Positions 19,122 to 29,715 of a DNA stretch of 64,000 nucleotides are shown piece after piece. The notes below the pieces were generated by a model, which was given only the letters and a program-made list of their open reading frames with translations, was not told the origin of the DNA and searched no databases. The stretch covers positions 496,001 through 560,000 of the forward strand of contig OY253660.1 of the NCBI GenBank assembly GCA_958009055.1. The letters are read 5' to 3'. The position numbers and the translations under genes were made by a program. Positions within the stretch are counted from its first letter, which is position 1, and each line of letters starts with the position of its first letter. Source of the DNA: Choricystis sp. odSpoLacu1 (lineage: Eukaryota; Chlorophyta; Trebouxiophyceae).

Positions 19122-20399
19122 ATGATAGCCCTCCCCCCTCCCACCACCCCTCCCCCCACCACCGACCCCCTGGCCGAGGCGCGCGCCGACCTGGTCGCTG
19201 CCGAACAAGCTGACGCGGAGTCCCTGGAGGCTGAGCTGGCGTCCGTGCGCGCCGCCCTGGCGGCTGCGCAGTGCCAGCGGGTCGATGTTGGCGTCCGCGT
19301 GCGGGGCGCCATGAAGGAGCTGGAGAGGGAGGCTCAGGCGGCTGTGGCTGCAGAGGAGGCTGCTGCAGCCGCGGTGGTTGCCCAGGGCGAGGCGGAGGCC
19401 GCGCTGACCGCGGCGCGCGAGAGCGCCGCCGCCTACGCCGCCCGCCCTGCCACCGCCCTGGCCGAGCGCGACCGCACCGAGGACGACCTACGGGTGGCGC
19501 TGCAGGCTCGTGCGCGGGAGGCCCAGGCAGCGGCCGATGCGGCGGCTGGCACGGCGGCAGTGGAGCGCAGCGCTGTCAGCAGCCGCGCCGCCCTCACCCG
19601 CGCCCAGCTGCGCGCAGAGGCTGCCCTGGCGGCAGAAGCTGCAGCCACCACCGAGCTGGCGTCTGTGCGCGCTCTGGTCGCCCGTGCTGACGAGCGGCGG
19701 GCCGCCGAGGTCGCTGACGCGGACGCCGCGCGCGCCGCCACGGTGGCCGCGTCCGCCGACGTCGACTCCGTGCACCAGGGTGGCGCCGCTTTGACTCGGC
19801 TGTGGAAGGGGGAGCTGGTGGCTGCGGCGGCAGCTGACGCGGATGGCGAGACTGCCGCGGCGCAGGAGGCAGCCTGCCGCGACGCCTCCGCACGTGCCGC
19901 CGCACAAGCAGCCGCCATCTCCCGGGAAGCGGGGGACTTGCGCGCCCAGTTGGGCGCGCTTGCGGCTCGCAACGCCCGCCTTAAGAAAGCGGAGTCCGCG
20001 TCCCTGCGCATGGTGGAGGAGCAGGGGAAGCGCTGTGCAGCGCTGTGGGCGGCGTGGGCACACCACCTCTCCCTCCCCTGGCCCCCCCGCCTCGCCGCCG
20101 ACGCCGCCTCCGCCCTGGCCTCCCTGTGGCGGGACGGCACCTTTTCGGGGCCCTCCAACACGCGCCTCGCGTTCCGCGAGTTTGGGGCGACGCTGGGGGC
20201 GCAGGTGGCGGCGTGCGGGAGTGAGAGGGCGGCCGCAGAGTGGCGCCCGCGCGTTGCTGCCGTCCACTCCTTTTGGGCGGCGGCGGGAAGGCTGACTGCG
20301 AGGGACAGCGACATATCGCCGTTGATGTTTGCGTGCAGTTTGCTTCCTGGGGCGTGGCAGCCGGGGTGGGAGCCGGAGGAGGGGGAGGCGGCCGGGTGA
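19122..20399 (+). CDS. Long coiled-coil protein, Ala/Glu-rich
   Basis: A single exon of 425 residues. From about residue 15 to 310 it is an almost unbroken Ala/Glu/Arg heptad region (LEAELASVRAALAAA, AQLRAEAALAAEAAA, ALAARNARLKKAESA), so an extended coiled coil is very likely. The last ~115 residues change to a mixed, Trp-containing globular segment (LWAAWAHHLSLPWPPRL, AAVHSFWAAAGRL, LLPGAWQPGW). No family recognised. It is divergent from ASB. The frame is strongly biased to G/C at third positions like its neighbours, supporting coding. Confidence 0.6.
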   Translation: MIALPPPTTPPPTTDPLAEARADLVAAEQADAESLEAELASVRAALAAAQCQRVDVGVRVRGAMKELEREAQAAVAAEEAAAAAVVAQGEAEAALTAARESAAAYAARPATALAERDRTEDDLRVALQARAREAQAAADAAAGTAAVERSAVSSRAALTRAQLRAEAALAAEAAATTELASVRALVARADERRAAEVADADAARAATVAASADVDSVHQGGAALTRLWKGELVAAAAADADGETAAAQEAACRDASARAAAQAAAISREAGDLRAQLGALAARNARLKKAESASLRMVEEQGKRCAALWAAWAHHLSLPWPPRLAADAASALASLWRDGTFSGPSNTRLAFREFGATLGAQVAACGSERAAAEWRPRVAAVHSFWAAAGRLTARDSDISPLMFACSLLPGAWQPGWEPEEGEAAG

Positions 20400-20457
20400 G
20401 AACGAAGACCGCACGAGCCGTCACTCTGCTGTGTGTTTGTGTCGTGTCCCCCCCCGA

Positions 20458-20694
20458 ATGGGGGACGCCAACCCACCGCCACCGCCGTCCAGCGGGGGCA
20501 TGCTGGTGGCTGTGCCGGGCGAGGATGCACCGAGTGAGTCGTGTGGGGAGCTGAGTGCGCGGGGCGAGGGAATTGGGGAGACGATGCCGACTGCCCAAGA
20601 CGCTCACACACCCTCTCCTCCCCACCAGCCCTCGAGCTGCGCCCCGCCCTCGTCGCCACGCTGGACGACGCCCGCCAAACGCACAGACTGGTGA

Positions 20695-20725
<31 letters not shown>

Positions 20726-21723
20726 CAAGGGATGAGGGCTGAGTGGAGGGTTTTCGCGTCTTTTTTTCTCACACCACACCGACCCTCCTTCCCCCCCCCC
20801 CCCCCCCCTCTCAGATCAAACGCCTGGCCGACGTCGCCCCGCTGGCCACCCACCTCAAACGCGTGCGCCGAACCGAGGGCGGCGCCACCGAGGTGCTGCT
20901 GTGCGCCAGCGTGGCGCCGTCGCGGCGGGGTGGGGCGGTGGCCGAGGCGGCCGCCACCACTGCTGCAGGCATCACGCTGGCGCCCCCCCCTCCCCCTCCT
21001 CCCGCGTCGCCGTCACCACCACCCTCACCGTCCTCTCTGCCGCCCCCACTGGCGGGCGTGCTGTCCGAGTTTGGGCTGCCCCCCCCGCGCCGCGCGGCCG
21101 TGCCGCGCTGGCCGCCGCCCGACCCCCCGGCCGCGCGCGCGTGGACGGCGGCCGCGTGGCCGGTGCATGCACGGCCTCGTGATGTGGCGCGGGCAACCGC
21201 GCCGGCCGTGCCGCCGCCGGAGGGGGCGGGCGCGTGGATGGAGCGGGCCGCGTCACTTGCCGCGGCCGCAGGCGTCGCCGACGCCGCCGTGATCGTGGAT
21301 CCATCCACGTCCAAAATCGTGGGGGAGGCGGTGACATGTGTGGGGGAGCACCCCTTGGCCCATGCAGCGGTGGGGGCGGTCACCGCGGTGGCAGACAGAG
21401 ACAGGGAGCGATGGCCCGACAACGACGACGCCTCCGCCTCCACCACCTCCCTTTCCCGCCCCTACCTGGCCACCGGCTACGACGCCTACCTGTTGCGCGA
21501 GCCGTGCGCCATGTGCGCCATGGCGTTGCTGCACTCGAGGGTGGGGAGGGTGGTCGTGCGTGCGCGCGCGGAGCGGTCGTGCGGCGTGCTGACGGGGCGC
21601 GGCGTCGTGCCAGCACGCGGGGATGGGCGGAGGACGCGGCTGCACGGCCTGCCCGGCATCAACCATCGGTACGCCGTGTTTGTGGTGGAGGAAGAGAGAT
21701 TAGAAGCAGCGGGGGGTGAGTGA
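20458..21723 (+). CDS. ADAT3: tRNA-specific adenosine deaminase subunit 3 (inactive partner)
   Basis: Exons 20458-20533, 20629-20690 and 20815-21723 encode 348 residues. The deaminase fold is at the C-terminus: HPLAHAAV at 225-232, YLATGYDAYLLREPCAMCAMAL with PCAMC at 276-280, and the closing LHGLPGINHRYAVF, all ADAT3 hallmarks. In active deaminases the first motif is HAE; here the Glu position is Ala231, as expected of ADAT3, which is a structural partner. With ADAT2 it makes inosine at tRNA wobble A34. The middle contains a Pro/Ser-rich insert. Intron 2 starts with a (TG)n run and ends with 18 C. Confidence 0.88.
20698..20725. repeat. (TG)n microsatellite at an intron donor
   Basis: About 13 TG units following the GTGAGTC donor of ADAT3 intron 2. 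The same intron has a run of 18 C at 20791-20808 before its acceptor. Confidence 0.85.
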
Positions 21724-21836
21724 AACGCACACAACAAGCATAACAAAACAGTCAAAAGCACTTGCTCTCTTTCCCTTGAGAAAGAGACAACAAGCACAGC
21801 CAAGCAAAGCATGCTCTCTTCTCTCTCTCTCCCCAC

Positions 21837-22591
21837 TCAGCGCTTGTACGCAGCGTGCGTGCCCGCCCCCACCACCGCCTCCCGCACATCCTCCAGTCCA
21901 CCCGCCGCCTCGGCTTCATCCCCCCACCCCGCCTCCGTCGCTTCCAGGGCGGCTTGGGTGGCCAGGCTGCCGCGTTCGCGGGCGGCGGCGGCGTCGCCCT
22001 CCGCGTTGACGAGGGCGGCAGTCGTGCTCGGGATGCGGCCGTCGCGCGCGGTGGTGGGCGCCGCCCACCACACTTTCATGCGGGACAGCGCGCCGCGGCG
22101 GGCGGGAGTGCGGGACGGCGGCGCCGGCACCGCGCACGCCACCGCTTCAGCCGCCGCGTCGGCGGCCTCGCGCGCGCGCGCGCGCCGACCGCGCCCGCCG
22201 CGTCGCCCACCGCCTCGGCCGCCAGGCCGGCCGCGTTAGAAGCAGCGGCCGCCGCGCCCCGCCCTTCCGCGCGGGCGGCGGTTGCATCGCCGCGGGCGGT
22301 GGCGGCCGCGTCGCTCTTGTTTCTCTTTGCCCGCGCGCGCAGCGACGAAGCGGCGTCGCGCACGCGCTCGTAGGCGGCGCCCCACGTGGTGACGGCTGTG
22401 TGTGTGTGTGTGAGTGAAAGTGAGAGAAAAGAGCGCGGGTTTGGGGAGGGGGTGGGGGCGGCTTCACGCCGCGTGCTATGTGTGCTCCCCCCCCCCCACC
22501 CCGTGTGTTTCTGCGTTTTTTTGCGTCGCTGAGCGTGACAGCGACAGCCCTACCTACCTTTGTGGTCAGGGTTGTCGGGGTGGGTGGGCAT
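21837..22591 (-). CDS. Ala-rich amphipathic-helix protein (LEA-like), frame break at (CG)8
   Basis: Exon 1 is 22591-22558 (MPTHPDNPDHK, GTAGGT donor); exon 2 is 22395-21837. The exon sum is 593 nt, 2 nt over a multiple of three. The upstream frame (SNAAGLAAEAVGDAAGAVG) and the downstream frame (EAADAAAEAVACAVPAP) meet at the (CG)8 run 22169-22184, so one CG unit too many would explain it. The repaired product is ~196 residues. The middle is a string of Ala-rich 11-mer-like amphipathic repeats reminiscent of LEA proteins; the C-terminus is mixed. No enzyme motif. Divergent from a Pro-rich gene across 110 bp. Confidence 0.5.
22169..22184. repeat. (CG)8 run at a frame break
   Basis: Eight CG units within coding sequence of the LEA-like gene; one unit too many would account for the frame change there. 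Confidence 0.8.
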
Positions 22592-22701
22592 GGTGAGAGA
22601 AGGGCGGGTGTTTTGGGCGAAGAAAAAGCAAAAAACGGTGTGCGCGAAAAGAAAAGCTTCCCCACTCTTTCCCCGGCTTCTCCCTCCGACACACCACCAC
22701 C

Positions 22702-23091
22702 ATGCCCTCCCTCCTCCGCCCACGCTCAGCGTTGCTTACCCCAAACCCTGTCTTCAGTGGTGCGGAGCGCGCCCGAGGCGCCGGGTTTGCGCCCGCGCGA
22801 GTGCACCCCCTCCCGCTGCCACCGCTCGCCACGCCTCGCGAGTGGGAGCCACCGCGTGAGGATGACGCGTCCCCTGCGGCTGTGCCAGAGTGGACCACCC
22901 CCCGCGAAGACGACGCCCGCACGCGGCGTGTGGGGGAGTGGGAGGCGCCCGAGCCGTCGCCCCCGCCGCGCCCACTGCCGACCGAGCCGCCGGAGCGGGA
23001 GCCGGCGCCCCTCATTCCGGAGCCGGAGGAGCCGGCGCCGGCACCCGACGTGCCGCCGGAGCGGGAGCCGGAGCCGGAGACGGAGGGGTGA
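22702..23091 (+). CDS. Small Pro/Glu-rich protein
   Basis: An intronless frame of 129 residues. It contains short repeats: REWEPPRED, PEWTTPRED and GEWEAPE recur at ~20-residue spacing, followed by alternating Glu-Pro runs (PEPEEPAPAP, EREPEPETEG). Such composition suggests a disordered or structural protein. No homologue recognised. The internal repeat of W-x-x-PRED supports translation, since a random GC-rich frame would not keep it. Confidence 0.5.
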   Translation: MPSLLRPRSALLTPNPVFSGAERARGAGFAPARVHPLPLPPLATPREWEPPREDDASPAAVPEWTTPREDDARTRRVGEWEAPEPSPPPRPLPTEPPEREPAPLIPEPEEPAPAPDVPPEREPEPETEG

Positions 23092-23253
23092 GGGAGAGAG
23101 AAGGAGGAAGAGAGAAATAAGGTTAAAAGGCCGAAAGCCCTGTCAGAGAAAACAAATACAGAAACACGAAGAGAAAAACAGGCACCAGAGCGCGTGTGTC
23201 ACGCGGCGCGGGGGGGCAGACACAAACAAACGATCCACCCTTTTTTTCCCACT

Positions 23254-23640
23254 TCACCGCCGCCCGCCGTTGAGCAGCGCGGTGCGGCCGCCGCCCCCAC
23301 GCGCGGCCTCCAGGTACGCGTCCACCAGGGCGGCACAGTCTTGCAGGTGGTTGACGCCGGCGTCCTTGTAGCAGGCTTTCACTTGTTCGCGCAGGAGCTG
23401 AGAGGGTGGGTTGGGGGAAGGGTCGTGAGTTTTCGCATCGCGCGCGGCCCTTCTTTCCCCTGTCTCTCCTCCCCACACTCCGTCCCCATCTCTCTCCCTC
23501 ACCTTGGCCTTCTCGATGCGCACTTGGGCCGCCCTCGCCTCCGCCTCGCGGTAGGCGGCCGCGCCCACCGGGTCGGCCGCGGCGCGGGACGGGTCGAACC
23601 CCGGGGGCGGGGTGACGGGGGCGGGGCCGGTCCACGGCAT
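23254..23640 (-). CDS. NDUFB10: Complex I subunit NDUFB10/PDSW (plant type)
   Basis: Exons 23640-23503 and 23397-23254 encode 93 residues. PGFDPSRAAADPVGAAAYRE and VRIEKAK, then LREQVKACYKDAGVNHLQDC and LVDAYLEAARG, match plant NDUFB10 in order, including the paired Cys of the CHCH-like helices (ACYK and QDC). NDUFB10 is an accessory subunit of the distal membrane arm of mitochondrial complex I, facing the intermembrane space. The plant protein is about 105 residues, so the length fits. No cleavable leader is needed. Intron 105 nt. Confidence 0.9.
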   Translation of the reverse strand: MPWTGPAPVTPPPGFDPSRAAADPVGAAAYREAEARAAQVRIEKAKVRERDGDGVWGGETGERRAARDAKTHDPSPNPPSQLLREQVKACYKDAGVNHLQDCAALVDAYLEAARGGGGRTALLNGGRR

Positions 23641-23768
23641 GATGGGGGAGAAGGTGTGTGTGTGTGTGTGCTGCGCGTGTGTGTGTGTGGAGAGGAGGCG
23701 TGCAAGGGAGTGCGCCAGCGACTGAAAAAGAATTCAGAACTGGTTTGCGCACAAAAAAGAAACAAAAT

Positions 23769-26201
23769 ATGACGGCGGCCTCCTGGGACAGCCTCGGCCT
23801 GGACCCGCGCCTCGTGCGCGGTGCCACCAAGCTGGGCCACGCTGCGCCGACGGAGGTGCAGGTGAGTAGTGGAGGAGGGGGCGCAATTGAGACCGGCGGC
23901 CGAGCCAGTGTCCTGTCTGAAACGCGGTCCGCTTCTCTGTGCTTGTCGCCAACGCCACAAGCTGACACCATTCACACACTGGGCGTGGACGCGTGGGCGG
24001 GCGGAGGCGCGCAGCCGCGGGGAGGGCGGCCAAAAAAAAAGACAAGCCGCCACATGTGGGCTCAGGCCGCGCCTTGTGTGGGCCGCGGGTGGGCCAGTCC
24101 GCCCTCCGACCCCAGTGCCGGCACACACACATCATGTGCACGCCAACTAGGGGAGGTGGGCAGGTAGCCGGTCTCGCGCTCAAGGAACACGTTTCCCGAC
24201 CAACCCCCCTCCCCCCCTCCCCAGTCCCTCACCATCCCCGCCGCCCTGGCCGGCCGCGACATCGTGGCCCGCGCCCGCACCGGCACCGGCAAGACGCTGG
24301 CCTACCTGCTGCCCGCGCTGCACGCGTGCGGGAGCGCGACCGGCCGCGCGGCGGCCGCGCCCTGGCGCGCGCTCATCTTGGTCCCCACGCGCGAGCTGGT
24401 GGAGCAAGTGTGCGACGCGGGGGAGGCGACCGCGGCTGCGGCTGGCGTGCACGCCCGGTTTTCCGGGCTGGCACCCGCCGCGGGTGCGGGTGGTGCGGCC
24501 GCGTCGCCGCGCGAGTGTGTGCCCGCCCGCTGTGGCCAGGTGGTCGTCGCCACGCCGGGGCGGGTGGCCAGTGTGAGTAGTGGGAGTGTGTGGTGGTAGT
24601 GTGGCGTGAAAACAGAGGAGGAGAAGGGCATAGTTTTTTTCACCACCCCACCCCCCTCCCCACACCCCCACAGGCTCTGCGCGACGGCCGCCTCAAGCCC
24701 GCCACCCTGGCCCCCTCCCCCCCGCACACCCCGGGTCTCGCCTTCTTCATCATCGATGAAGCCGACCTGCTGCTGTCCCTGCCAGGGTATTCTGCTGACG
24801 TGGCATCCGTGGCCGCCGCCCTGCCTCGCGGCACCGCCACCCTGCTGCTGTCCGCCACCGCGTCCCCCGCGGTGGACGAACTCGCCTCCTCCCTGCTGCA
24901 AAACCCGTTCGCAGTGGACGCGACGGGTGGCGTGGGCGGCTGCGGCGGCGGAAACGGCGCCGCGGGCGACGGCGCGGCCTCCACCCTGCGCCACTACTCC
25001 CTCCACCCCACGCCCGACGACCGGTACGCCACCCTGCTGGCCGCCCTCAAGTTCAACGCGGTGCGCACGCGGGTGCTGATCTTTGTGGGCAGCGATGCGG
25101 AGGGCGTCAAACTGAGGCTTTTGTTTGGCGCGTTTGGCATTCGGACCGCCCGCGTCGGCGCGGGCATGCCCCTCAACGCGCGCCACCACGCCCTGCAAGA
25201 GTTCAACCGGGGTGTGTACGACTACTTGATCGCCACGGATGGTGGGGGTGGTGCCGCCAGCGAGCCGCCCCGCACCCCCGCACCCCCACACCCCCGCGCC
25301 GCCGACCGCCGCGCGAGCACGCACCCCCCCGCCTCCCGCCGCCCCTCCGCCCCCGACCCCGAGTTTGGCGTCGTGCGCGGCGTCGACTTCAAGGGTGTGG
25401 CCACGGTGATCAACTTTGATGCCCCGGCGAGTGGGGAACAGTATGTTCACCGAGCGGGGCGCGCCGGCCGCGCGGGGGCGGCTGGCGACGTCCTCACCTT
25501 TTTCAACGCCGGCAACGGCCTGACCCAGGCCGCCCTGGAGGCGGGCCTGGCTGCGAGGGTGGGTGGCGGGGAGGGCGGAGGCGAGGGCGCGGCCCCCGCG
25601 CCCCCGCCCCCCCCCCCCCAGCATCACCCTCACCCCCTACCCCCGCCTCCCCCCGCGCGCCGCCTCCGCCCTGCGCTACCGGTGCGACGACGTCGTCCGC
25701 TCCCTGACCAAGGGCGCGGTCAGGGAGGCGGCCGCCCAGGAGGTGCGGCGCGAGCTGCTCAACTCCGCGCGCCTCTCCGCCCACTTTGCGGCCCGCCCCG
25801 CCGACTTGGCCCTGCTGCGACACGACGCCCCCCTGACGGCGGCGGGTAAGGCGGCGGCGGCGGGGGGGGGAGGGCCGGGCGGGGAGGGGGGGCACCTGAA
25901 GGCGGTGCCTGGGTACCTGGCTGCCGCGGCGGGGGTGGCCCCCGTGCCGACCCCCTTTGCTCGCCGCGGCCCCAACGCCGCTGGCTCCCGCAAACGCAAA
26001 GCGTCCGCCCCCGACCCGCTCAAAGGGGGCGCCTTTGCCCGCACCCCGCGCAAAGGGGGGGACGGCGACGACGCGGCGACAGAGCTAGAAGTGCGGGCGG
26101 CTGCCGCAGGCAAGCGGGACGCCAAAAAGCTGGCCAAGGCGGCGGGGCCGGCCATGACGCTGAAGCGCAATGTGCGCAAGGGCAAGCACAGGCGGCGGTG
26201 A
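23769..26201 (+). CDS. DDX56: DEAD-box RNA helicase DBP9/DDX56-like
   Basis: Exons 23769-23861, 24225-24572 and 24674-26201. Helicase motifs in order: Q motif region (HAAPTEVQ), motif I ARTGTGKT, Ia PTRELVEQV, Ib [67 protein letters not shown]. The C-terminal [19 protein letters not shown] and [24 protein letters not shown] are specific to DBP9/DDX56, a nucleolar factor for large-subunit rRNA maturation. The basic tail (KLKR.., KGKHRRR) suits the nucleolus. The frame changes at a C13 run (25607-25619); a 63-nt GT-AG segment there does not repair it, so an indel is likely. About 650 residues. Confidence 0.88.
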
Positions 26202-26466
26202 GGTGTGTGTTGGTTTTTCGTTTGTTTTGTTTTTGAAAAAAAGGGGGGGGGGGGGGGCCGAGAGCGTGCAACCGTCTTTTACACACGCGCCCGCGCGTTT
26301 CCCCTCTCTCTCTGCCTCCCTTTTTTAAGTGGATGTCTCTATGTGTGGATATTTGGGGGAAAAGGTTCAAGCAGTGAAGAAAAAAGCAATTTCGTTTTGG
26401 GTAAACGTTTTGAGGCAAAACAAAAAAAGGGTTAAAAAAAAGTGGGCGTGTTCTTTCCCCCCAAAC

Positions 26467-28090
26467 TCACGCAGCCAGCAGGCGCCGCGCGCCGCCGCCG
26501 TGCGCCGTCGACGCCACCGGCTTCTTGGCGCCTGCGTGCGGGGCGGTGGACGCAAAGATGGAGTCGGCGGGGTGGGAGGCGGCGGCGGAGGAAGACAGCG
26601 CGCCGTGAGATGAAGACGGCAGCGAAGACGGGTCGCCGTCGTACGCGTCGTCGTCGCCGCCGTCCAGGCCCTCCATGTCGGCGCCATCCTCAAAGTAGGG
26701 CATGCCGGTGGAGGAGGAGCCCGAGGCCATCCCACCAGAGGCGGGGGAGATGACGACGATGCCGCCGCGCGGGGCAGACGCGGAGCCACCCGCACCCCCA
26801 CCGCTCATCATCATGGTGGGGGCCGCCCTCGCCATGCGCCCATCCATGCTGGCGGCCGCATCCAGCACGGAGGACAGGGCGGCCCCGATGGAGGCGACGG
26901 CGGCGGTGGCGCCGCCTTCGACATCGGGGGAGTTGAAACTCCCGGCGGCCGCCCCGACGCGCTGCTCCCCCGCCCCCTCCTCCGCTGCATCCGCCGCGCT
27001 CGCCGGCGCCCCGGCCAGCGTGGTCACCGTCTTCTTCTCCACCAGGGCGCGCGTGGCTTGGGAGCCGGAGACGAGCCACACGTCGTCGACGGCGGGCTTG
27101 GGGCGGACGAGGTCACCTGCCGCCGTCTCCCGCAGCGGCGGCTGCGACACCACCGCCCGCAGCACCGCTTTGACAGCCACCTTGTCCCCCGGGGCGGGCG
27201 TGACCAGGGCGGCGGCCTTGGAGGCGGCGGTCGCGGGGGAGGGGGCTTTGGCGGCAGCACTGGGCTTGAGAGCGGAAACGGTGCAGCCGTAGCGCGCGGT
27301 GAACTCGATCGAGTACGACCCTCCGCCCGGCGTCACCGACTTGCAGGCGGACGTGACATTGACAGCGTACGACCCCACAGAGGCGGAGTCGCAGGCGGTG
27401 GCGTTGGCTCCCGGGAGGCCACGCGAGAGCCAGTCCTCAAACGAGAGGGAAGCGAGGTCGGCCAGTTTAGCCTTCTCGTTGCCCCCCACCGCCGCCCAGG
27501 CGGACGGCGTGGCCGTCGTCAGAGCGTCGGCGTCGGCTTTGACGGAGGGGGACGTGGACGTGGGGGCGGGCAGGGAGCAGGGCAGTGGTTTGGGGTCCTG
27601 AAGAGGGTGAGGCGTTGCGGAACGTGAGCGGAAGGTGGGCAAGCAAACACCTTGCCGGCAGGCCAGTCGCCCTCCCAATCGCACACAGGGAACGTGGTGA
27701 TTGGCGGCCTTGCTCTGGCGTGGTTAGTGGGGGCGAGTGTAGCGGGCGCGCGCCGCCACGGGGTGTCGTGGCATCCAATGCGCGCCGCATGGCGAGAGGT
27801 GTGTTGGTTTCGGCCCACGCCCCCGCGCCGCGCCCGCCTCCCCGAAACTCCCACCCGAGCGCACGTAAATGAACGTGGTGGTCCTCTGAACGGCGAGAGG
27901 GGGGGGCGACGGGGGTGCCAAACGCGAGAAAACGGGGGGCAAACGCGTGCGCGCGCCGAGGAGCAGCTGCGACGCGAGAGCGAGACACGTCACTCCCCCC
28001 CCCCCCCCCTCCACTCTCTCTCTCTCGCTCACTCACCTGCGCAGCGGCACAGACGGCCAGAGCCAGCACAGCGGCGGCAAGGCGCAGCAT
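26467..28090 (-). CDS. Secreted protein of unknown function
   Basis: Exons 28090-28037 and 27597-26467 encode 394 residues. Exon 1 is exactly a signal peptide, MLRLAAAVLALAVCAAAQ. Exon 2 begins DPKPLPCSLPAP. Possible N-glycosylation sites are NAT and NVT near ATACDSASVGSYAVNVTSAC, and several Cys residues occur in the first third. The middle has VVSQPPLRETA and DDVWLVSGSQATRALVEKK; the C-terminal third is Ser/Gly/Ala-rich. I do not recognise a fold. The 439-nt intron at 27598-28036 is long for this genome and may conceal a further exon. Divergent from the formyltransferase gene. Confidence 0.6.
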
Positions 28091-28332
28091 GGTGGTGTGT
28101 GTGTGGATGTGGGGGAGTTTTTTGGGAGGCAAAGAGCGAAAAACGAGTGAAGAGTGAAGGCAAACCAAGGGAAAGCTGTGCTGTTCTCTCTCTCGGCGTC
28201 GGGCGCAACACACGCGCCGGCCCCCGTTCTCGCGTGGGCGCCTGTGTGCGGCACGCCTGCACGCGCATTTCCACTCACGAACTTGCCTCACACAAAAGGC
28301 GAGGAGGCGCCGCCCTCTCCCCCACCCCACAA

Positions 28333-29472
28333 ATGCGCCTCCTCTCCGCCGCCCGCCGCCCCGCGGCCGCCGCCGCCGCCCGCCGCCGTGTCACCCCCCT
28401 GGCGTCACGCGCAGAGTCGACCTCTGCTGCACCTCGCCGCCACCGGCTGCTGTTCCTGGGCACGCCGGCCCCCGCAGCCTCCGTGTTGGGCGCCCTGCTC
28501 TCCGCGTCGCCGTCCTCCACCTTTGACGTGGTCGGCGTCGTCACCCAGCCCGGCAAGCCTCAAGGCAGGAGGAGGGTGGCTGTTCCCTCCCCCGTGGCGG
28601 AGGCCGCGGCTGCCGCGGGCTTCCAGGGCGCGGCGTGTGCCCGCGCCGGCGCGCCGCTGCCGGCGCGCCCCCTCCTCACGCCCCCCACCTCCAGGGACGC
28701 CCCCTTCCTGGATGCAGTCACCCGCCTGGCCCCCGACCTGGCGGTCACGGTGGCGTATGGAGGCTTGCTGCCGCAGGCGTTTTTGGATCTGCCCCCCCTC
28801 GGAACCTTGAACATCCACCCCTCCCTCCTGCCCCGGTGGCGGGGGGCCGCCCCCGTCCAACGCGCCCTGGAGGCGGGGGATGGGCGCGTGGGCGTGTCGG
28901 TGGCGTACACTGTGCTGGCGTTGGACAGTGGGCCTGTCTTGGCGTCCACCTCCCTGCCCACACCCCCTGATGCGACTGCGCCTGAATTGCTCGCCCTGCT
29001 GATGAACGAAGGGGCCCGCCTGCTGTTAGAAAGTCTGCCGTCCGTGTGGGATGGGGCTGCGGTGGGGAGGGCGGTGCCTCAAGACGCTGCGCTTGCCACG
29101 CACGCCCCTCGCCTCTCCATCGACGACGGCCGCCTCAACCTGGCCGCCCCCTCCCCCACCGTCTACAACGCGGTGCGCGCGGTGGCGGGGTGGCCGGGCG
29201 CCCGGCTGCGGGTGACAGTGGGGGACGGGGAGCCAGTTGATGTGAAGGTGGGGGGCGTGAGGCCGCTGCCGGAGTCATCCCCTTTGGCCGCCGCTGCAGC
29301 CGCCGCCCCTCCCGCCTCCATCGTTGTCATCAAGCAAGGATTACTGCTGATCTGTGGCGATGGCGGCGTGCTGAGTGTGGAGACGGTGACGCTGCCGGGG
29401 AGGAGGGCGGTGGGCGCGGCCTCGTTTGTCAACGGGGTGGGGGGGCGGGAGGTGAGGTGGGTGCCAGAATGA
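28333..29472 (+). CDS. FMT: Methionyl-tRNA formyltransferase, organellar
   Basis: An intronless frame of 379 residues. The N-terminus is a basic Ala/Arg leader. The formyl-transferase core starts at HRLLFLGTPAPAASVL (nucleotide-like fold), has the loop VVTQPGKPQGRR, and carries the signature NIHPSLLPRWRGAAP in which Asn, His and a later Asp (SVAYTVLALDSGP) are catalytic. The C-terminal OB-like domain follows (PRLSIDDGRLNL, IKQGLLLICGDG). The enzyme moves a formyl group from 10-formyl-THF to initiator Met-tRNA in mitochondria or plastids. LDSGP replaces the usual LDTGP, a mild substitution. No intron, unlike most neighbours. Confidence 0.92.
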   Translation: MRLLSAARRPAAAAAARRRVTPLASRAESTSAAPRRHRLLFLGTPAPAASVLGALLSASPSSTFDVVGVVTQPGKPQGRRRVAVPSPVAEAAAAAGFQGAACARAGAPLPARPLLTPPTSRDAPFLDAVTRLAPDLAVTVAYGGLLPQAFLDLPPLGTLNIHPSLLPRWRGAAPVQRALEAGDGRVGVSVAYTVLALDSGPVLASTSLPTPPDATAPELLALLMNEGARLLLESLPSVWDGAAVGRAVPQDAALATHAPRLSIDDGRLNLAAPSPTVYNAVRAVAGWPGARLRVTVGDGEPVDVKVGGVRPLPESSPLAAAAAAAPPASIVVIKQGLLLICGDGGVLSVETVTLPGRRAVGAASFVNGVGGREVRWVPE

Positions 29473-29715
29473 CAAAGACAAAGAACGTGTGCAATGATTG
29501 TGGGATTGAAGGCACTGTTGCAGAAACGAATGAAGAGGGGGCGAGAACGCCAGCGTGGGTTTGGGAGGCAGAGGCACGAGAGCAGAGAGGCGAGCGACTC
29601 TCCCTCACATCTCTCGCCCCGGCCGTCGCGCCGCGGCCCCCCCCCCCCCGACCCAGCACCCCCGCGCCCTTCCCCCCCCCCCCGCCACCACCACGCAGCC
29701 CGTCCACACCCTGCA

